A DNA stretch of 64,000 nt from Lachnospiraceae bacterium (lineage in GTDB: Bacteria > Bacillota > Clostridia > Lachnospirales > Lachnospiraceae). Within the stretch, counting starts at the first letter, position 1, and every line of letters begins with the position of its first letter. Shown one piece after another: positions 28,539 to 36,437 of the stretch. The notes under the pieces were generated by a model. The model did no database searches. It was not told where the DNA came from and saw only the letters and a list, made by a program, of their open reading frames with translations. The stretch spans positions 70,014-134,013 of the forward strand of contig JAQUXP010000005.1 in the NCBI GenBank assembly GCA_028692395.1. The letters run 5' to 3'. A program made the position numbers and the translations under genes.

Positions 28539-28648
28539 CTGTTTCCTCCCTCGTATATCGCATTTCCTGTTTTCTCTGCAACATCATATGCCTGAACAAG
28601 AATATCACATTTTCCCGCCAAAAGAAAGCTATAAAATCTCAAAATCCA

Positions 28649-28895
28649 TGGGAACTGTCGCACTTCGGTGGCCGCAGGTCTCCTCTGAGGCCTGAACACA
28701 TTTGCAGAAGTCCTAAATATACCAATACAACCGATTTTGCGTTATAAGAAATCAGCATACTGTCTGAGCGCAGCGAGTTTATGATGATTTTTTATGATTT
28801 TAGCAAAATCGGTTGTTTTTTGTATACTCTTGGACTTCGAAACCGTGTTCAGGTCTCAGAGGTGACTTGCGGCCACCGAAGTACGACAGTTCCCA
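28649..28895. repeat. Palindromic element D (family of six)
   Basis: About 247 bp immediately downstream of nagB. Arms beginning TGGGAACTGTCGCACTTCGG pair with their partner at the right end with a few mismatches. The core is in the B/E/F orientation, and the centre contains CTGTCTGAGCGCAGCGAG. It is placed where a terminator for the catabolic operon would be expected. Confidence 0.85.
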
Positions 28896-28911
28896 CAGTC
28901 AAGCTATAAAA

Positions 28912-29649
28912 TTACAGATACTTTTGAATCTTAGAAGCCGCCTCTGCGTCCAGCAGTATCTCACAGTCCGGATGCAGTTGTACCACGGATGCCGGAATAT
29001 CAGTAGAGATCGGTCCGAATACCGCCTTCTCGATAATGTCTGCCTTGCTTTCTCCCTTTGCGATCAGCACCAGTTTTCGTGTCTGCATGATGTTCACGAT
29101 ACCTCTGGTCAGTCCGCCAAGGGGATAATCTGCTGCCACATTTGTTTCCCGGCGCACACGCTCCTCAAAGATCGGATCCATAGGAGACACCCAGGTTTCT
29201 CTCTCAAAAGGAGTTCCCGGCTGATTAATGCCGATATGGCCATTCCAGCCGATTCCCAGCATCTGAAGATCAACTCCGCCTCTCTCTCTCAGTTCATTTT
29301 CAAAGTTTTTACACTCCTTATCAAAATCATCTGAAAAAGTAGGAGGCATGATAAAGTTCTCCTCCGGAATATGAAGGTTCTGGATAATCTGCTCATAGAT
29401 CATCCGGTAACAGCTGCCGGAATAAGAGCGATCCAGATTGGTCAGCTCGTCAACATTAAAAATAGTGGTTTTGGAAGTGTCAAATGGATACGCCTTGTAG
29501 ATGTCACTTACAATCCTGTGCATTCCTATGGTAGTCTGACCTGTGGAAAGTCCGATCACTGACTCCGGTTTCTTCAACATCTGTCCGATAATTCTCCATG
29601 CTGCTGCTACATCAAAATCATGTTCTGTGTTCATCACTGTAATTTTCAT
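28912..29649 (-). CDS. nagB: Glucosamine-6-phosphate deaminase
   Basis: 245 residues, ATG at 29649. MKITVMNTEHDFDVAAAWRI, the phosphate loop VIGLSTGQTTIGMHRI, NVDELTNLDRSYSGSCYRMI, GIGWNGHIGINQPGTPFERETWV and the late TRGIVNIMQTRKLVLIAKGESKADII are typical of NagB. The enzyme converts glucosamine-6-phosphate to fructose-6-phosphate and ammonia in the cytoplasm. It is the last gene of the operon starting at 34994, 18 bp after the GH9-type gene, so the operon probably ends in central metabolism through this step. Confidence 0.93.
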   Translation of the reverse strand: MKITVMNTEHDFDVAAAWRIIGQMLKKPESVIGLSTGQTTIGMHRIVSDIYKAYPFDTSKTTIFNVDELTNLDRSYSGSCYRMIYEQIIQNLHIPEENFIMPPTFSDDFDKECKNFENELRERGGVDLQMLGIGWNGHIGINQPGTPFERETWVSPMDPIFEERVRRETNVAADYPLGGLTRGIVNIMQTRKLVLIAKGESKADIIEKAVFGPISTDIPASVVQLHPDCEILLDAEAASKIQKYL

Positions 29650-29667
29650 AGTCTTATTTTCTCCTTT

Positions 29668-32034
29668 TTATGCATAATCGGCTGCCAGCAAAAGCCAGCG
29701 GCCCGCCGCTGAAACCCAAACCTCTTTATACGTTGCATTATTTCCCTGTGGCCAGTATGGCAGATCTTCATTATCCTTTGTCTCGATTCCAACCGGCATC
29801 TCTCCCACACATTCTCCCGGGAAGATGGCATACTGAGAGGGATATCTGCTTCCTGCTCCATACATCATGGACTGGCCAAATGGATTCTTTCCAAAGATCC
29901 AGTACAGCTGCTCCCTTCCGATCTGAAGCAGCGTTTCATCCTCAAAATATCGCCCCAGCATAGATGCGGCCTTTCCCTGAGAAAGTAAAAGCAGATTATT
30001 CCCCCGGAAAGAAAACCATACCGGGAAATTGCGAAGGACGTATTTCTCACTCAATTTTCTTCCCTGACACAGCTGTTCCAGATAATTCTCCTTCTCGTCT
30101 TCATAGGAACAGAGCACATGAAGATAGGGAAATGTCTCCTTGTCCAGATATTCATCCATCGCATAGATTCCCGCCGGAATCATCCCATAGGGTTTCGTGT
30201 TCTGACTGATGGCCTTCAGATAGCCTGCGTAGCGCCGCATGGCATCTTCAAAATGCTGCCTCTTTGGCGAATCCGGCTGTGTCTGGCAGATACTGACCAG
30301 AGCCTGTATAAACTGATGCTCTCTTGACTGATGATTAAAGTGAACCAGTCTGCTTTTTGTCTCATCCCGATAGAAAAATCCTTCAAAGGGAAGCCTTGCA
30401 TCCCCTGTGTCCTGGCATAGCAGCAGCTTTTCACACCAGCTTTCCGCTTCCCTGGCATATTCCATCTTTCCTGTACTTTGATACAGCAGAGATGCTGACC
30501 AGACAATTACTGCATAATATTGAGACAAACCGGAATTGTAAGTATGCTCAAACATCTGCTCCGGCTCCATCCCATATTCCCGAAAACGGCGCATGGCAAA
30601 CTGATAATCCTCCTGGGCCGCCAGAAGGCTTCCCTCTGAAAGCGGTCTGTCAGCTTCTGCCAATATACGGCTGGCATAAGCCTCAATTCCTGCAAAAAGA
30701 AAATTTTCGTAGGCATGGTTGTACACTCTGGCTTTCACGTCGTCCATATCTCCGATCAAGCCATTGGTAAAGCGGGTAGCTCCTGCACTGGTGGCACGGT
30801 ATCCATCACCAAAGCGGGTCCGCAGGATAAAGTCAAGTCCCCATGATGCTTCCTCTATAATACGGAGGTACAGCCTGGGCTTCTTGTCCCGGTACTTTTC
30901 TGCCATTTCCAGGAGTTCCTGAACGATCTCTCCTGTCTGGGCGCTTTGCTGGGAAACATCTCCCGCATCATGCCATCCGCCGGAAAAACTCATGATTTTT
31001 CCGTTATGGCTTGCCGTAATATCCTGATGGCAGGTGCCATGTTTTCCGGTGACAGGCATACCACAGCGTTCCCCGTACAGGAAGTTTAGAACCCGCCAGG
31101 TGTTCTCCTCCACCAGATCGGCTCCGATGGTAAAGGGCTGACTCTTTGTCTCTCCCCAGCAGATATAATAGGTACCTTTTTTTGTTATCGCTGAAAAGTC
31201 GAATACCTGAAAGCTTCCCCGCTCATTGCTGACGGGCTCTGTGCTTCCCTCCAGGACAACCTGCTCTGATTCCAGCTCATGCACGGTAAAATGCGTCTGT
31301 TTTCCATTTCCTACAGCAGTTTTACTTCCCTCTTTCAGATACCCTGCGCTGGAAAGTACAATCTGGCCTTCCTGGCACTCCCATCCATGTTCCTTCTCCG
31401 GCAGCTCCACCTGTTCCACGCAGATATCCTTATAGCGGTAGGGCAGCGTGTCTCCCATGGCAACATCTTTTCCATTTAAGTAGACGTATAGGTTAAGCTT
31501 TACCACACAGTCCCTGGCCACTCCGGAAAACTCCCAGTAGCAGTCATTCCACTGATAATTCTCCAGATTCATGGTACTGAAGCCTTCCCTTGCATAAGCA
31601 TCCGGTACCTTTACCACACCATCATTTTCAAGTGAAACATTCAGATGTACCACCTCTGCTCCAGTAACCTGCGGCTTTACCTGAAAGTGCAGGCGGTGAT
31701 AGGCTTCCCAGTTTTCTCCCTCAAAGGTAAATGAGATCAATGCGGAGCCATAGTTGCTGTAATCCCCATCCGATGGGGCACCTTCCGGCCAGGAATCCCG
31801 GCAGACAGGCGCCGTGATCTCCACGAAAGCTTCTCCCTCATCGCTGCCGATAGACAGGTTCCCTGCTGCCCCAATCTCCGGAGCACTGCGCTGATTTAGA
31901 TTGCCCCACAGCTGCCTGCTTTTTACAATCTTTTTCTTTGGAAATGCTGCTTCCAGAGATTTTTCCCTGTGCAGCGGCAGCATCCGGTGAATATAGAGGG
32001 AATCTTCTATTTCTCTTTCCAAGTCCTGATTCAT
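29668..32034 (-). CDS. GH9-type glycoside hydrolase, paralogue 1
   Basis: 788 residues from the ATG at 32034 behind GGAGG. There is no signal peptide, so it acts in the cytoplasm. Order: an N-terminal beta-sandwich domain (about 1-215), an Ig-like domain (about 225-310) and the alpha/alpha catalytic domain. The catalytic base motif GGWHDAGD is near 350-357, and the general acid is probably the Glu in ATYKEVWV near 769. GH9 contains endoglucanases and also exo-glucosaminidases such as the Vibrio chitosan-oligomer enzyme. With NagB and ROK neighbours, cleavage of imported GlcN- or GlcNAc-containing oligosaccharides is the favoured role (inference). Confidence 0.85.
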   Translation of the reverse strand: MNQDLEREIEDSLYIHRMLPLHREKSLEAAFPKKKIVKSRQLWGNLNQRSAPEIGAAGNLSIGSDEGEAFVEITAPVCRDSWPEGAPSDGDYSNYGSALISFTFEGENWEAYHRLHFQVKPQVTGAEVVHLNVSLENDGVVKVPDAYAREGFSTMNLENYQWNDCYWEFSGVARDCVVKLNLYVYLNGKDVAMGDTLPYRYKDICVEQVELPEKEHGWECQEGQIVLSSAGYLKEGSKTAVGNGKQTHFTVHELESEQVVLEGSTEPVSNERGSFQVFDFSAITKKGTYYICWGETKSQPFTIGADLVEENTWRVLNFLYGERCGMPVTGKHGTCHQDITASHNGKIMSFSGGWHDAGDVSQQSAQTGEIVQELLEMAEKYRDKKPRLYLRIIEEASWGLDFILRTRFGDGYRATSAGATRFTNGLIGDMDDVKARVYNHAYENFLFAGIEAYASRILAEADRPLSEGSLLAAQEDYQFAMRRFREYGMEPEQMFEHTYNSGLSQYYAVIVWSASLLYQSTGKMEYAREAESWCEKLLLCQDTGDARLPFEGFFYRDETKSRLVHFNHQSREHQFIQALVSICQTQPDSPKRQHFEDAMRRYAGYLKAISQNTKPYGMIPAGIYAMDEYLDKETFPYLHVLCSYEDEKENYLEQLCQGRKLSEKYVLRNFPVWFSFRGNNLLLLSQGKAASMLGRYFEDETLLQIGREQLYWIFGKNPFGQSMMYGAGSRYPSQYAIFPGECVGEMPVGIETKDNEDLPYWPQGNNATYKEVWVSAAGRWLLLAADYA

Positions 32035-32091
32035 ATATTTCCTCCATCGTAGCTGTGCAGTAGATGCACAGACCTGCCAAATAGTTACCAT

Positions 32092-33027
32092 TTATTTTTT
32101 GCGAATGCAGTCCATCCCCAGTGAAGCTGCGCCAATCAGGCCGGCATATCTCGGGTCAAAGCTGGAAAGCACAATTCCGTGACTGACTCCCCGCATGGTT
32201 TCTGCTTCCAGATAATTCCTGGTTTTTTCCAGAAGCCATCCGTCACTGATGATGCCTCCCCCCAGAATCACGGTATCCGGATCGCTGACTCTCACCAGAT
32301 TCATAATGACACAGGCAAGCGTTTTTGCCGCATAATCTGTAATTTTCTGACACAGCGGATCTCCTGCATCTGCTTTCCGGAAAAGCTCTACAACCTTTGC
32401 CTTTCCATCTTCATCCAGAAGTTCTGCAGCATCCTCTCTTCTTATCTGAGCCGTAAAGCCTGTCCCGGATACAATATTCTCCGCACAGCCCTTTCTGTGG
32501 CAGACGCACTGCTGTGTGCTGTTGATATCCACCACCATATGTCCAATCTCGCCAGAGTTGTTATTTGCCCCCCGAATCAGTCTTCCATCTGTTACAATTC
32601 CTGCTGCAAGTCCGGTTCCCACATTAAGGTAGATAAAGTCCTCCGAGGTCTGGCCTCTTCCCAACAGCAGTTCCGCAGTAGTTGCGCTTCTCACATCATT
32701 GTCTATCGCACAGGGCACCTGCAGTTTCTCCTCCAGAAGCTTCTGCAGTGGTATGGGCGGGTTCTTCACCTCATGGCTCATGGAGATCCATTCGCCCCTG
32801 CGGCGGTTTACAATTCCTACAATTCCAAGGCCCGCTGCTTTTAGCTGTCCCTGAAAACCTGTTGTTGCTTTATAATCCTCCAACGCCTCCATAATACAGG
32901 TGACAGCTTCCTGCTGATCGGTCAAACCAGTCTTATAGCGTTTTGTATTCAGGATGTTTCCTTCCTCATCTGTTTCTCCAATCAGAAGTTTTGTCCCTCC
33001 AAAGTCCAATCCCAGGTAAGTATTCAT
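32092..33027 (-). CDS. ROK family sugar kinase (zinc-motif type)
   Basis: 311 residues starting MNTYLGLDFGGTKLLIGETD at 33027 behind GAGGA; the frame extends 30 codons further but without a better ribosome site. ATP-binding DFGGTK, the substrate block GEIGHMVVD, the zinc motif CVCHRKGCAENIVSG and a late glycine motif VILGGGIISDG are present. No N-terminal helix-turn-helix, so it is an enzyme, not a repressor. It probably phosphorylates the monosaccharide released by the neighbouring GH9-type enzyme. With NagB in the operon, glucosamine or GlcNAc is the likely substrate. Confidence 0.88.
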   Translation of the reverse strand: MNTYLGLDFGGTKLLIGETDEEGNILNTKRYKTGLTDQQEAVTCIMEALEDYKATTGFQGQLKAAGLGIVGIVNRRRGEWISMSHEVKNPPIPLQKLLEEKLQVPCAIDNDVRSATTAELLLGRGQTSEDFIYLNVGTGLAAGIVTDGRLIRGANNNSGEIGHMVVDINSTQQCVCHRKGCAENIVSGTGFTAQIRREDAAELLDEDGKAKVVELFRKADAGDPLCQKITDYAAKTLACVIMNLVRVSDPDTVILGGGIISDGWLLEKTRNYLEAETMRGVSHGIVLSSFDPRYAGLIGAASLGMDCIRKK

Positions 33028-33085
33028 GTCATATTCCTCGTAACTGCTCATCTGCTGACCAGCTACGTCCTCTCTCTTAATTTGT

Positions 33086-33904
33086 TCAGGAAAGCCTTGC
33101 TTCCCCTGTAAAGGCAAGTGTTTTTTCTACCTTTCCTGTGGCTGCCCATTCACAGGATCTCACAAGCATCTGTCGAAACTGTCTGGGCGCAAAGCTCAGC
33201 ATCGTATTCTCTCCCAGTCCGTGCCCGGTATAGTAGGGCCATACATGTCCCAGCAGATGATTGACTGTTCTTCCTTTTCCGTAGGTGCCGGTAGTCAGTA
33301 TCGGTTCTTCCTTTCCGGTTCCATGCAGTCCGTGTCTCGAGACTACTTCGGGGTCCGAATAAGCAGTTGCCAGAACCTCAAGGGGAACCTCATATACATT
33401 TTCACAGGTGCAGAAGATCTCATCTCTTGTGTCAAAATCAGTCAGTCCCTGCATAATCGGATGCTCCGACTTTTGTACCGTAACCCTTGCATCTGCGTAG
33501 TCTCCATGTCTTGTCTTATTCCGCCACATAAGACCTGCCATCTTCTCGATCTCAGGCCAGGGCTGCATCCCGGCATCTACCCAGTAGCACGGATGATCGC
33601 CGTGAAGGAATACGAATCCGGCTCCGGCAGCAACTGCTTTTTCCAGTCTGTTCTGCTCCTCCTTACAGTTAAATCTGTAATTTCCACAGTTAAACACAAA
33701 GACCTGGCAGCTCTCCATGAGACTGTCATCGCCTAAATATGCATCAAAAGTCATATCTCCCAGAGTTTCGTCATCACTTACCATCAAAATATCGAAAGCA
33801 CCTGTCTTGTCCAGAAGAATCCTGTTTGCTCTGGCTACCCGTACCACATCATGGCCTCCAAAATGAGTATCCCCAATCAGATAATGCAGTTTTATCTTTT
33901 CCAT
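33086..33904 (-). CDS. ThuA-like domain protein
   Basis: 272 residues starting MEKIKLHYLIGDTHFGGHDVVRVARAN at 33904, behind GGAGG. Features of the ThuA (trehalose utilisation) amidotransferase-like fold are CQVFVFNCGNYRF, AGAGFVFLHGDHPCYW, HPIMQGLTDFDTRDEIF and YGKGRTVNHLLGHVWPYY. ThuA-type proteins often accompany Gfo/Idh oxidoreductases and are linked to handling of oxidised (3-keto) sugars. The start is 2 bp from the stop of the Gfo/Idh gene, so translation is probably coupled. Confidence 0.85.
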   Translation of the reverse strand: MEKIKLHYLIGDTHFGGHDVVRVARANRILLDKTGAFDILMVSDDETLGDMTFDAYLGDDSLMESCQVFVFNCGNYRFNCKEEQNRLEKAVAAGAGFVFLHGDHPCYWVDAGMQPWPEIEKMAGLMWRNKTRHGDYADARVTVQKSEHPIMQGLTDFDTRDEIFCTCENVYEVPLEVLATAYSDPEVVSRHGLHGTGKEEPILTTGTYGKGRTVNHLLGHVWPYYTGHGLGENTMLSFAPRQFRQMLVRSCEWAATGKVEKTLAFTGEARLS

Positions 33905-33906
33905 TC

Positions 33907-34770
33907 CTACACCTCCTGCATATCCAGCCAGGTATCCGGGCAAAGACGTGCTTTCTTCGCTGCATCGATGAGCTTTAGTACCTCCAGGGTCTCTTCCTTT
34001 GCCACCGGTGAAACTCCGCTTTCAAAGAAGTCCAGAATCGCCTTCATGGCATTGACATAATAATCAGAGCTGTCCAGACGCTCCCCATTGGTTCCGTCGG
34101 AAACACAGAAGTTAAACTCTGCAAAAGGATTGGGGCTCTGGGTAAAGCTGGCAGTTCTGCCCTCGCCGTAATCCAGAATCAACTGAGTAACCTTTTCTCC
34201 CACAGCAAATGCCTTGACACGCTTTACTCCGGTTCCCATCACTGTCACGATAGGCTCAAACTGATGTACGGCGTAGTTGGACAGGTCATGGGGACCAACG
34301 GTAGACATAAACTGTGTCTTTGTTCCCTTCTGCCGCTCCAGATAATTCATAATGCTGGTACAGTAACGCTGGGCTGAGGTAGACATGACTGGTGTTTTGT
34401 ACTTCTCGGCTCTCTCGAACATGTGCTTTCCGGTTTCCACATCCTGCGCAAAGGTCTTATCCACAAAGACCGGCTTGCCACTGGCAAAAGGCAGCTGGCA
34501 GACTTGCTCATGCCAGCTGCTGTTATCTGCGGCAATTACCATAATAGCATCCACACTGTCAATCATCTCTTCCATACTGGAAGCCAGCTTCACATGATTC
34601 TTTTTGCACCACTCCCCAGAAGTCATTCCATCTTCCTTATCCTTCAGTGCATAGGCACTGACCAGTGCTGCATCGTAACCGTACTTTGCTATCGCTTCTC
34701 TTAAGAATCCCGGGTAATAATTGGCATGCCAGTTGTCCAGATAATAATCTGCAAATCCTATTCTCAACAT
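33907..34770 (-). CDS. Gfo/Idh/MocA-family oxidoreductase-like protein
   Basis: 287 residues, ATG at 34770 behind GGAGG. The N-terminal dinucleotide fold is recognisable (MLRIGFADYYLDNWHANYYP ... VDAIMVIAADNSSWHEQ, then GKPVFVDKTFAQDVETG with the EKP-like Lys). The C-terminal domain is short for the family (usual length 330-390). It would oxidise or reduce a sugar with NAD(P). The glycine-rich loop GxGxxG is not evident near the start, so cofactor binding may be altered. It overlaps the upstream small gene by a few bases and couples to the ThuA-like gene. Confidence 0.8.
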   Translation of the reverse strand: MLRIGFADYYLDNWHANYYPGFLREAIAKYGYDAALVSAYALKDKEDGMTSGEWCKKNHVKLASSMEEMIDSVDAIMVIAADNSSWHEQVCQLPFASGKPVFVDKTFAQDVETGKHMFERAEKYKTPVMSTSAQRYCTSIMNYLERQKGTKTQFMSTVGPHDLSNYAVHQFEPIVTVMGTGVKRVKAFAVGEKVTQLILDYGEGRTASFTQSPNPFAEFNFCVSDGTNGERLDSSDYYVNAMKAILDFFESGVSPVAKEETLEVLKLIDAAKKARLCPDTWLDMQEV

Positions 34771-34994
34771 TTTTTATTTCCTCCATTCTCGTCGATCTCT
34801 CTGACTGTGTAATCCACTTTTGTTACATTCGAATACAGCCTGTCCGCCGCAAATAATGCGATTCCGGCAATATAGCTGATCTCCTCCAGCTCTTTTTCGG
34901 ACTTTTTCCCGAATACACTTTGAAAGGTTCCTTCCGTCTCCCGAATCTCGCCCATAATTTCATCCATTACTTTATGGTAATCTGCTCTGTTCAT
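34764..34994 (-). CDS. Small protein, first gene of the catabolic operon
   Basis: 76 residues starting MNRADYHKVMDEIMGEIRE. A GTG at 35000 lies too close to AAAGGAG; the ATG at 34994 is spaced 8 bp. The protein is charged and helical, with 'SYIAGIALFAADRLYSNVTKVDYTVREID' at the end. Its stop overlaps the start of the Gfo/Idh gene by 7 bp. I do not recognise a family; it may be an accessory subunit. Confidence 0.7.
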   Translation of the reverse strand: MNRADYHKVMDEIMGEIRETEGTFQSVFGKKSEKELEEISYIAGIALFAADRLYSNVTKVDYTVREIDENGGNKKC

Positions 34995-35018
34995 CTTCAC
35001 ATCTCCTTTACGGTCCGC

Positions 35019-35045
35019 TGTAAACGTTTTCTGTAAACGTTTACA
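35019..35045 (-). promoter_or_regulatory. LacI-type operators of the catabolic operon
   Basis: A perfect palindrome TGTAAACGTTTACA (35032-35045) with a half-matching second site TGTAAACGTTTTCT (35019-35032) directly beside it. They lie just downstream of the predicted transcription start (about 35051), where bound repressor would block elongation. Confidence 0.75.
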
Positions 35046-35057
35046 TTTTATGTCCTT

Positions 35058-35086
35058 ATCATACCATCATTGCTTTTATGTGTCAA
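35058..35086 (-). promoter_or_regulatory. Promoter of the catabolic operon
   Basis: On the minus strand TTGACA (35081-35086), 17 bp, TATGAT (35058-35063). Confidence 0.75.
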
Positions 35087-35140
35087 TCTCATTGTGTTTT
35101 ATCTCAGTAAATTAATTGTTTTTTCATGTTTTATAGAAAA

Positions 35141-35154
35141 TGTAAACATTTACT
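35141..35154 (+). promoter_or_regulatory. LacI-type operator upstream of the regulator gene
   Basis: TGTAAACATTTACT, one mismatch from a perfect palindrome. It lies 142 bp before the regulator gene start and may serve autoregulation or looping with the 35032 site. Confidence 0.6.
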
Positions 35155-35220
35155 TAATTTTCATTATTTACATTCATTTTTTTATATTTTCGTGCTACAA
35201 TAAACAAAAATGAATTTTCA

Positions 35221-35250
35221 GTAGCTGTTCAGCAGGTACTGACCAGTTAC
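35221..35250 (+). repeat. Leader palindrome, copy 3 of 3
   Basis: 30 bp: GTAGCTGTTCAG, 6-bp centre, CTGACCAGTTAC. It lies in the leader of the LacI-type regulator gene, 32 bp before the ATG. Confidence 0.6.
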
Positions 35251-35282
35251 TGTTATTCTATCTATGATTTGGGAGGTATTTT

Positions 35283-36341
35283 ATGAATAAAAATATAACA
35301 ATCCTGCAAATTGCGGAGGAAAGCGGGGTTTCCATCGCAACTGTTTCCAGAGTTTTAAGCGGTAATGTGCCAGTGGCTCCAAAAACCAGAGCCCGAGTGG
35401 AGGAAGTGATTAAAAAATATCATTACACCCCCAATCCCATGGCTCAGGGACTGATTCTGCGCCAATCCAAAACCCTTGGCGTCATCGTCCCGGATATTAC
35501 GAATCCTTACTTTTCAACGCTTTTTACACAGATTGAATATTTTGCACATCAGGCCCACTATTCTGTCATTCTCTGTAACACCTCTTTCAGTGCCACCTCC
35601 TACGCCGGCGGTGAGCATGAAAAAGAAGAGAATTATTTTCAGATGGTTCTGGATAAAAAAGTGGATGGTGTCATCATTGCCGGAGGACAGATTGACCTTT
35701 GTGAGGTCAGTGAGGATTACCGGAATGCGCTGCGTCATCTTGCCTCCTCCATTCCCGTGGTGGTGATTGGCCAGTCACTTTCTGATGTTCCCTGCCACTT
35801 TGTGAATATTGCTCAGACGAAGGGAGTTTCTATCGCCATCCATTATCTGGCTTCTCTTGGACACCGGCGTATCGGCTTTGTAGGCGGTGAGCGGGGAGTC
35901 GTGGTGACGGAGAGTCGTCTGGGTGCCTATCACTCTATGGTAGAATCCCTGTCTCTGGATGATGATCCGGAGCTGATCTCCACCTCCGACTATTATCTGC
36001 CGGACGGATATCGGGCCGCCAAGAAGCTTCTGGATCTTGAAAAGCCAGTTACTGCCATGCTTGCCATGAACGATAATATCGCCATCGGTACGATCCGGGC
36101 AATCACAGATTACTGTCTTCGTATTCCGGAGGATATCGCTTTGATCAGCTGTGATCAGTTTATCGACGGCACTTACCTGACTCCAAGACTTACCGCCCTG
36201 GACCGCCATACGGAAGAGCTGGGGCTTTACGTCATCCAGCTCCTGCTCTGCAAGATACAGAACACAGCGGAGCCTGCACTTCCTGATTTCTCGCCAAATC
36301 TCGTAATTCGAGAAAGCAGCGGTAAAAAACTTTCCGTTTGA
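35283..36341 (+). CDS. LacI-family transcriptional regulator
   Basis: 352 residues, ATG after GGGAGG. The N-terminal helix-turn-helix ITILQIAEESGVSIATVSRVLSG is followed by the hinge NPMAQGLILRQSKTLGVIVPDI and a periplasmic-binding-protein-like sensor (SLGHRRIGFVGGERG, ISCDQF). It diverges from the catabolic operon and lies before the ABC importer. The palindromes TGTAAA-2-TTTACA at 35032, 35141, 40161 and 40325 are good candidate sites for it. It is probably the local repressor released by an imported amino-sugar oligomer or its phosphate. Confidence 0.92.
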   Translation: MNKNITILQIAEESGVSIATVSRVLSGNVPVAPKTRARVEEVIKKYHYTPNPMAQGLILRQSKTLGVIVPDITNPYFSTLFTQIEYFAHQAHYSVILCNTSFSATSYAGGEHEKEENYFQMVLDKKVDGVIIAGGQIDLCEVSEDYRNALRHLASSIPVVVIGQSLSDVPCHFVNIAQTKGVSIAIHYLASLGHRRIGFVGGERGVVVTESRLGAYHSMVESLSLDDDPELISTSDYYLPDGYRAAKKLLDLEKPVTAMLAMNDNIAIGTIRAITDYCLRIPEDIALISCDQFIDGTYLTPRLTALDRHTEELGLYVIQLLLCKIQNTAEPALPDFSPNLVIRESSGKKLSV

Positions 36342-36357
36342 TATGGATATGAAAAAA

Positions 36358-36412
36358 TAAAATCTGCTGCAGCGGACACTGACAATCGAGGTCCTGCTGC
36401 AACAGATTTTTT
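36358..36412. terminator. Bidirectional terminator between regulator and importer
   Basis: AATCTGCTGCAGCGGAC (36361-36377) pairs with GTCCTGCTGCAACAGATT (36391-36408), with one bulge, and T-run on the plus strand and A-rich run on the other side. Confidence 0.8.
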
Positions 36413-36437
36413 CTGTCACGCGACAGTGCTGCCTGTT

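Noticed and set aside
28538..29668. glmS-type ribozyme or other riboswitch near nagB
   Set aside because: Gaps in the operon are too short, and no core motif is seen; the gene is deaminase, not GlmS.
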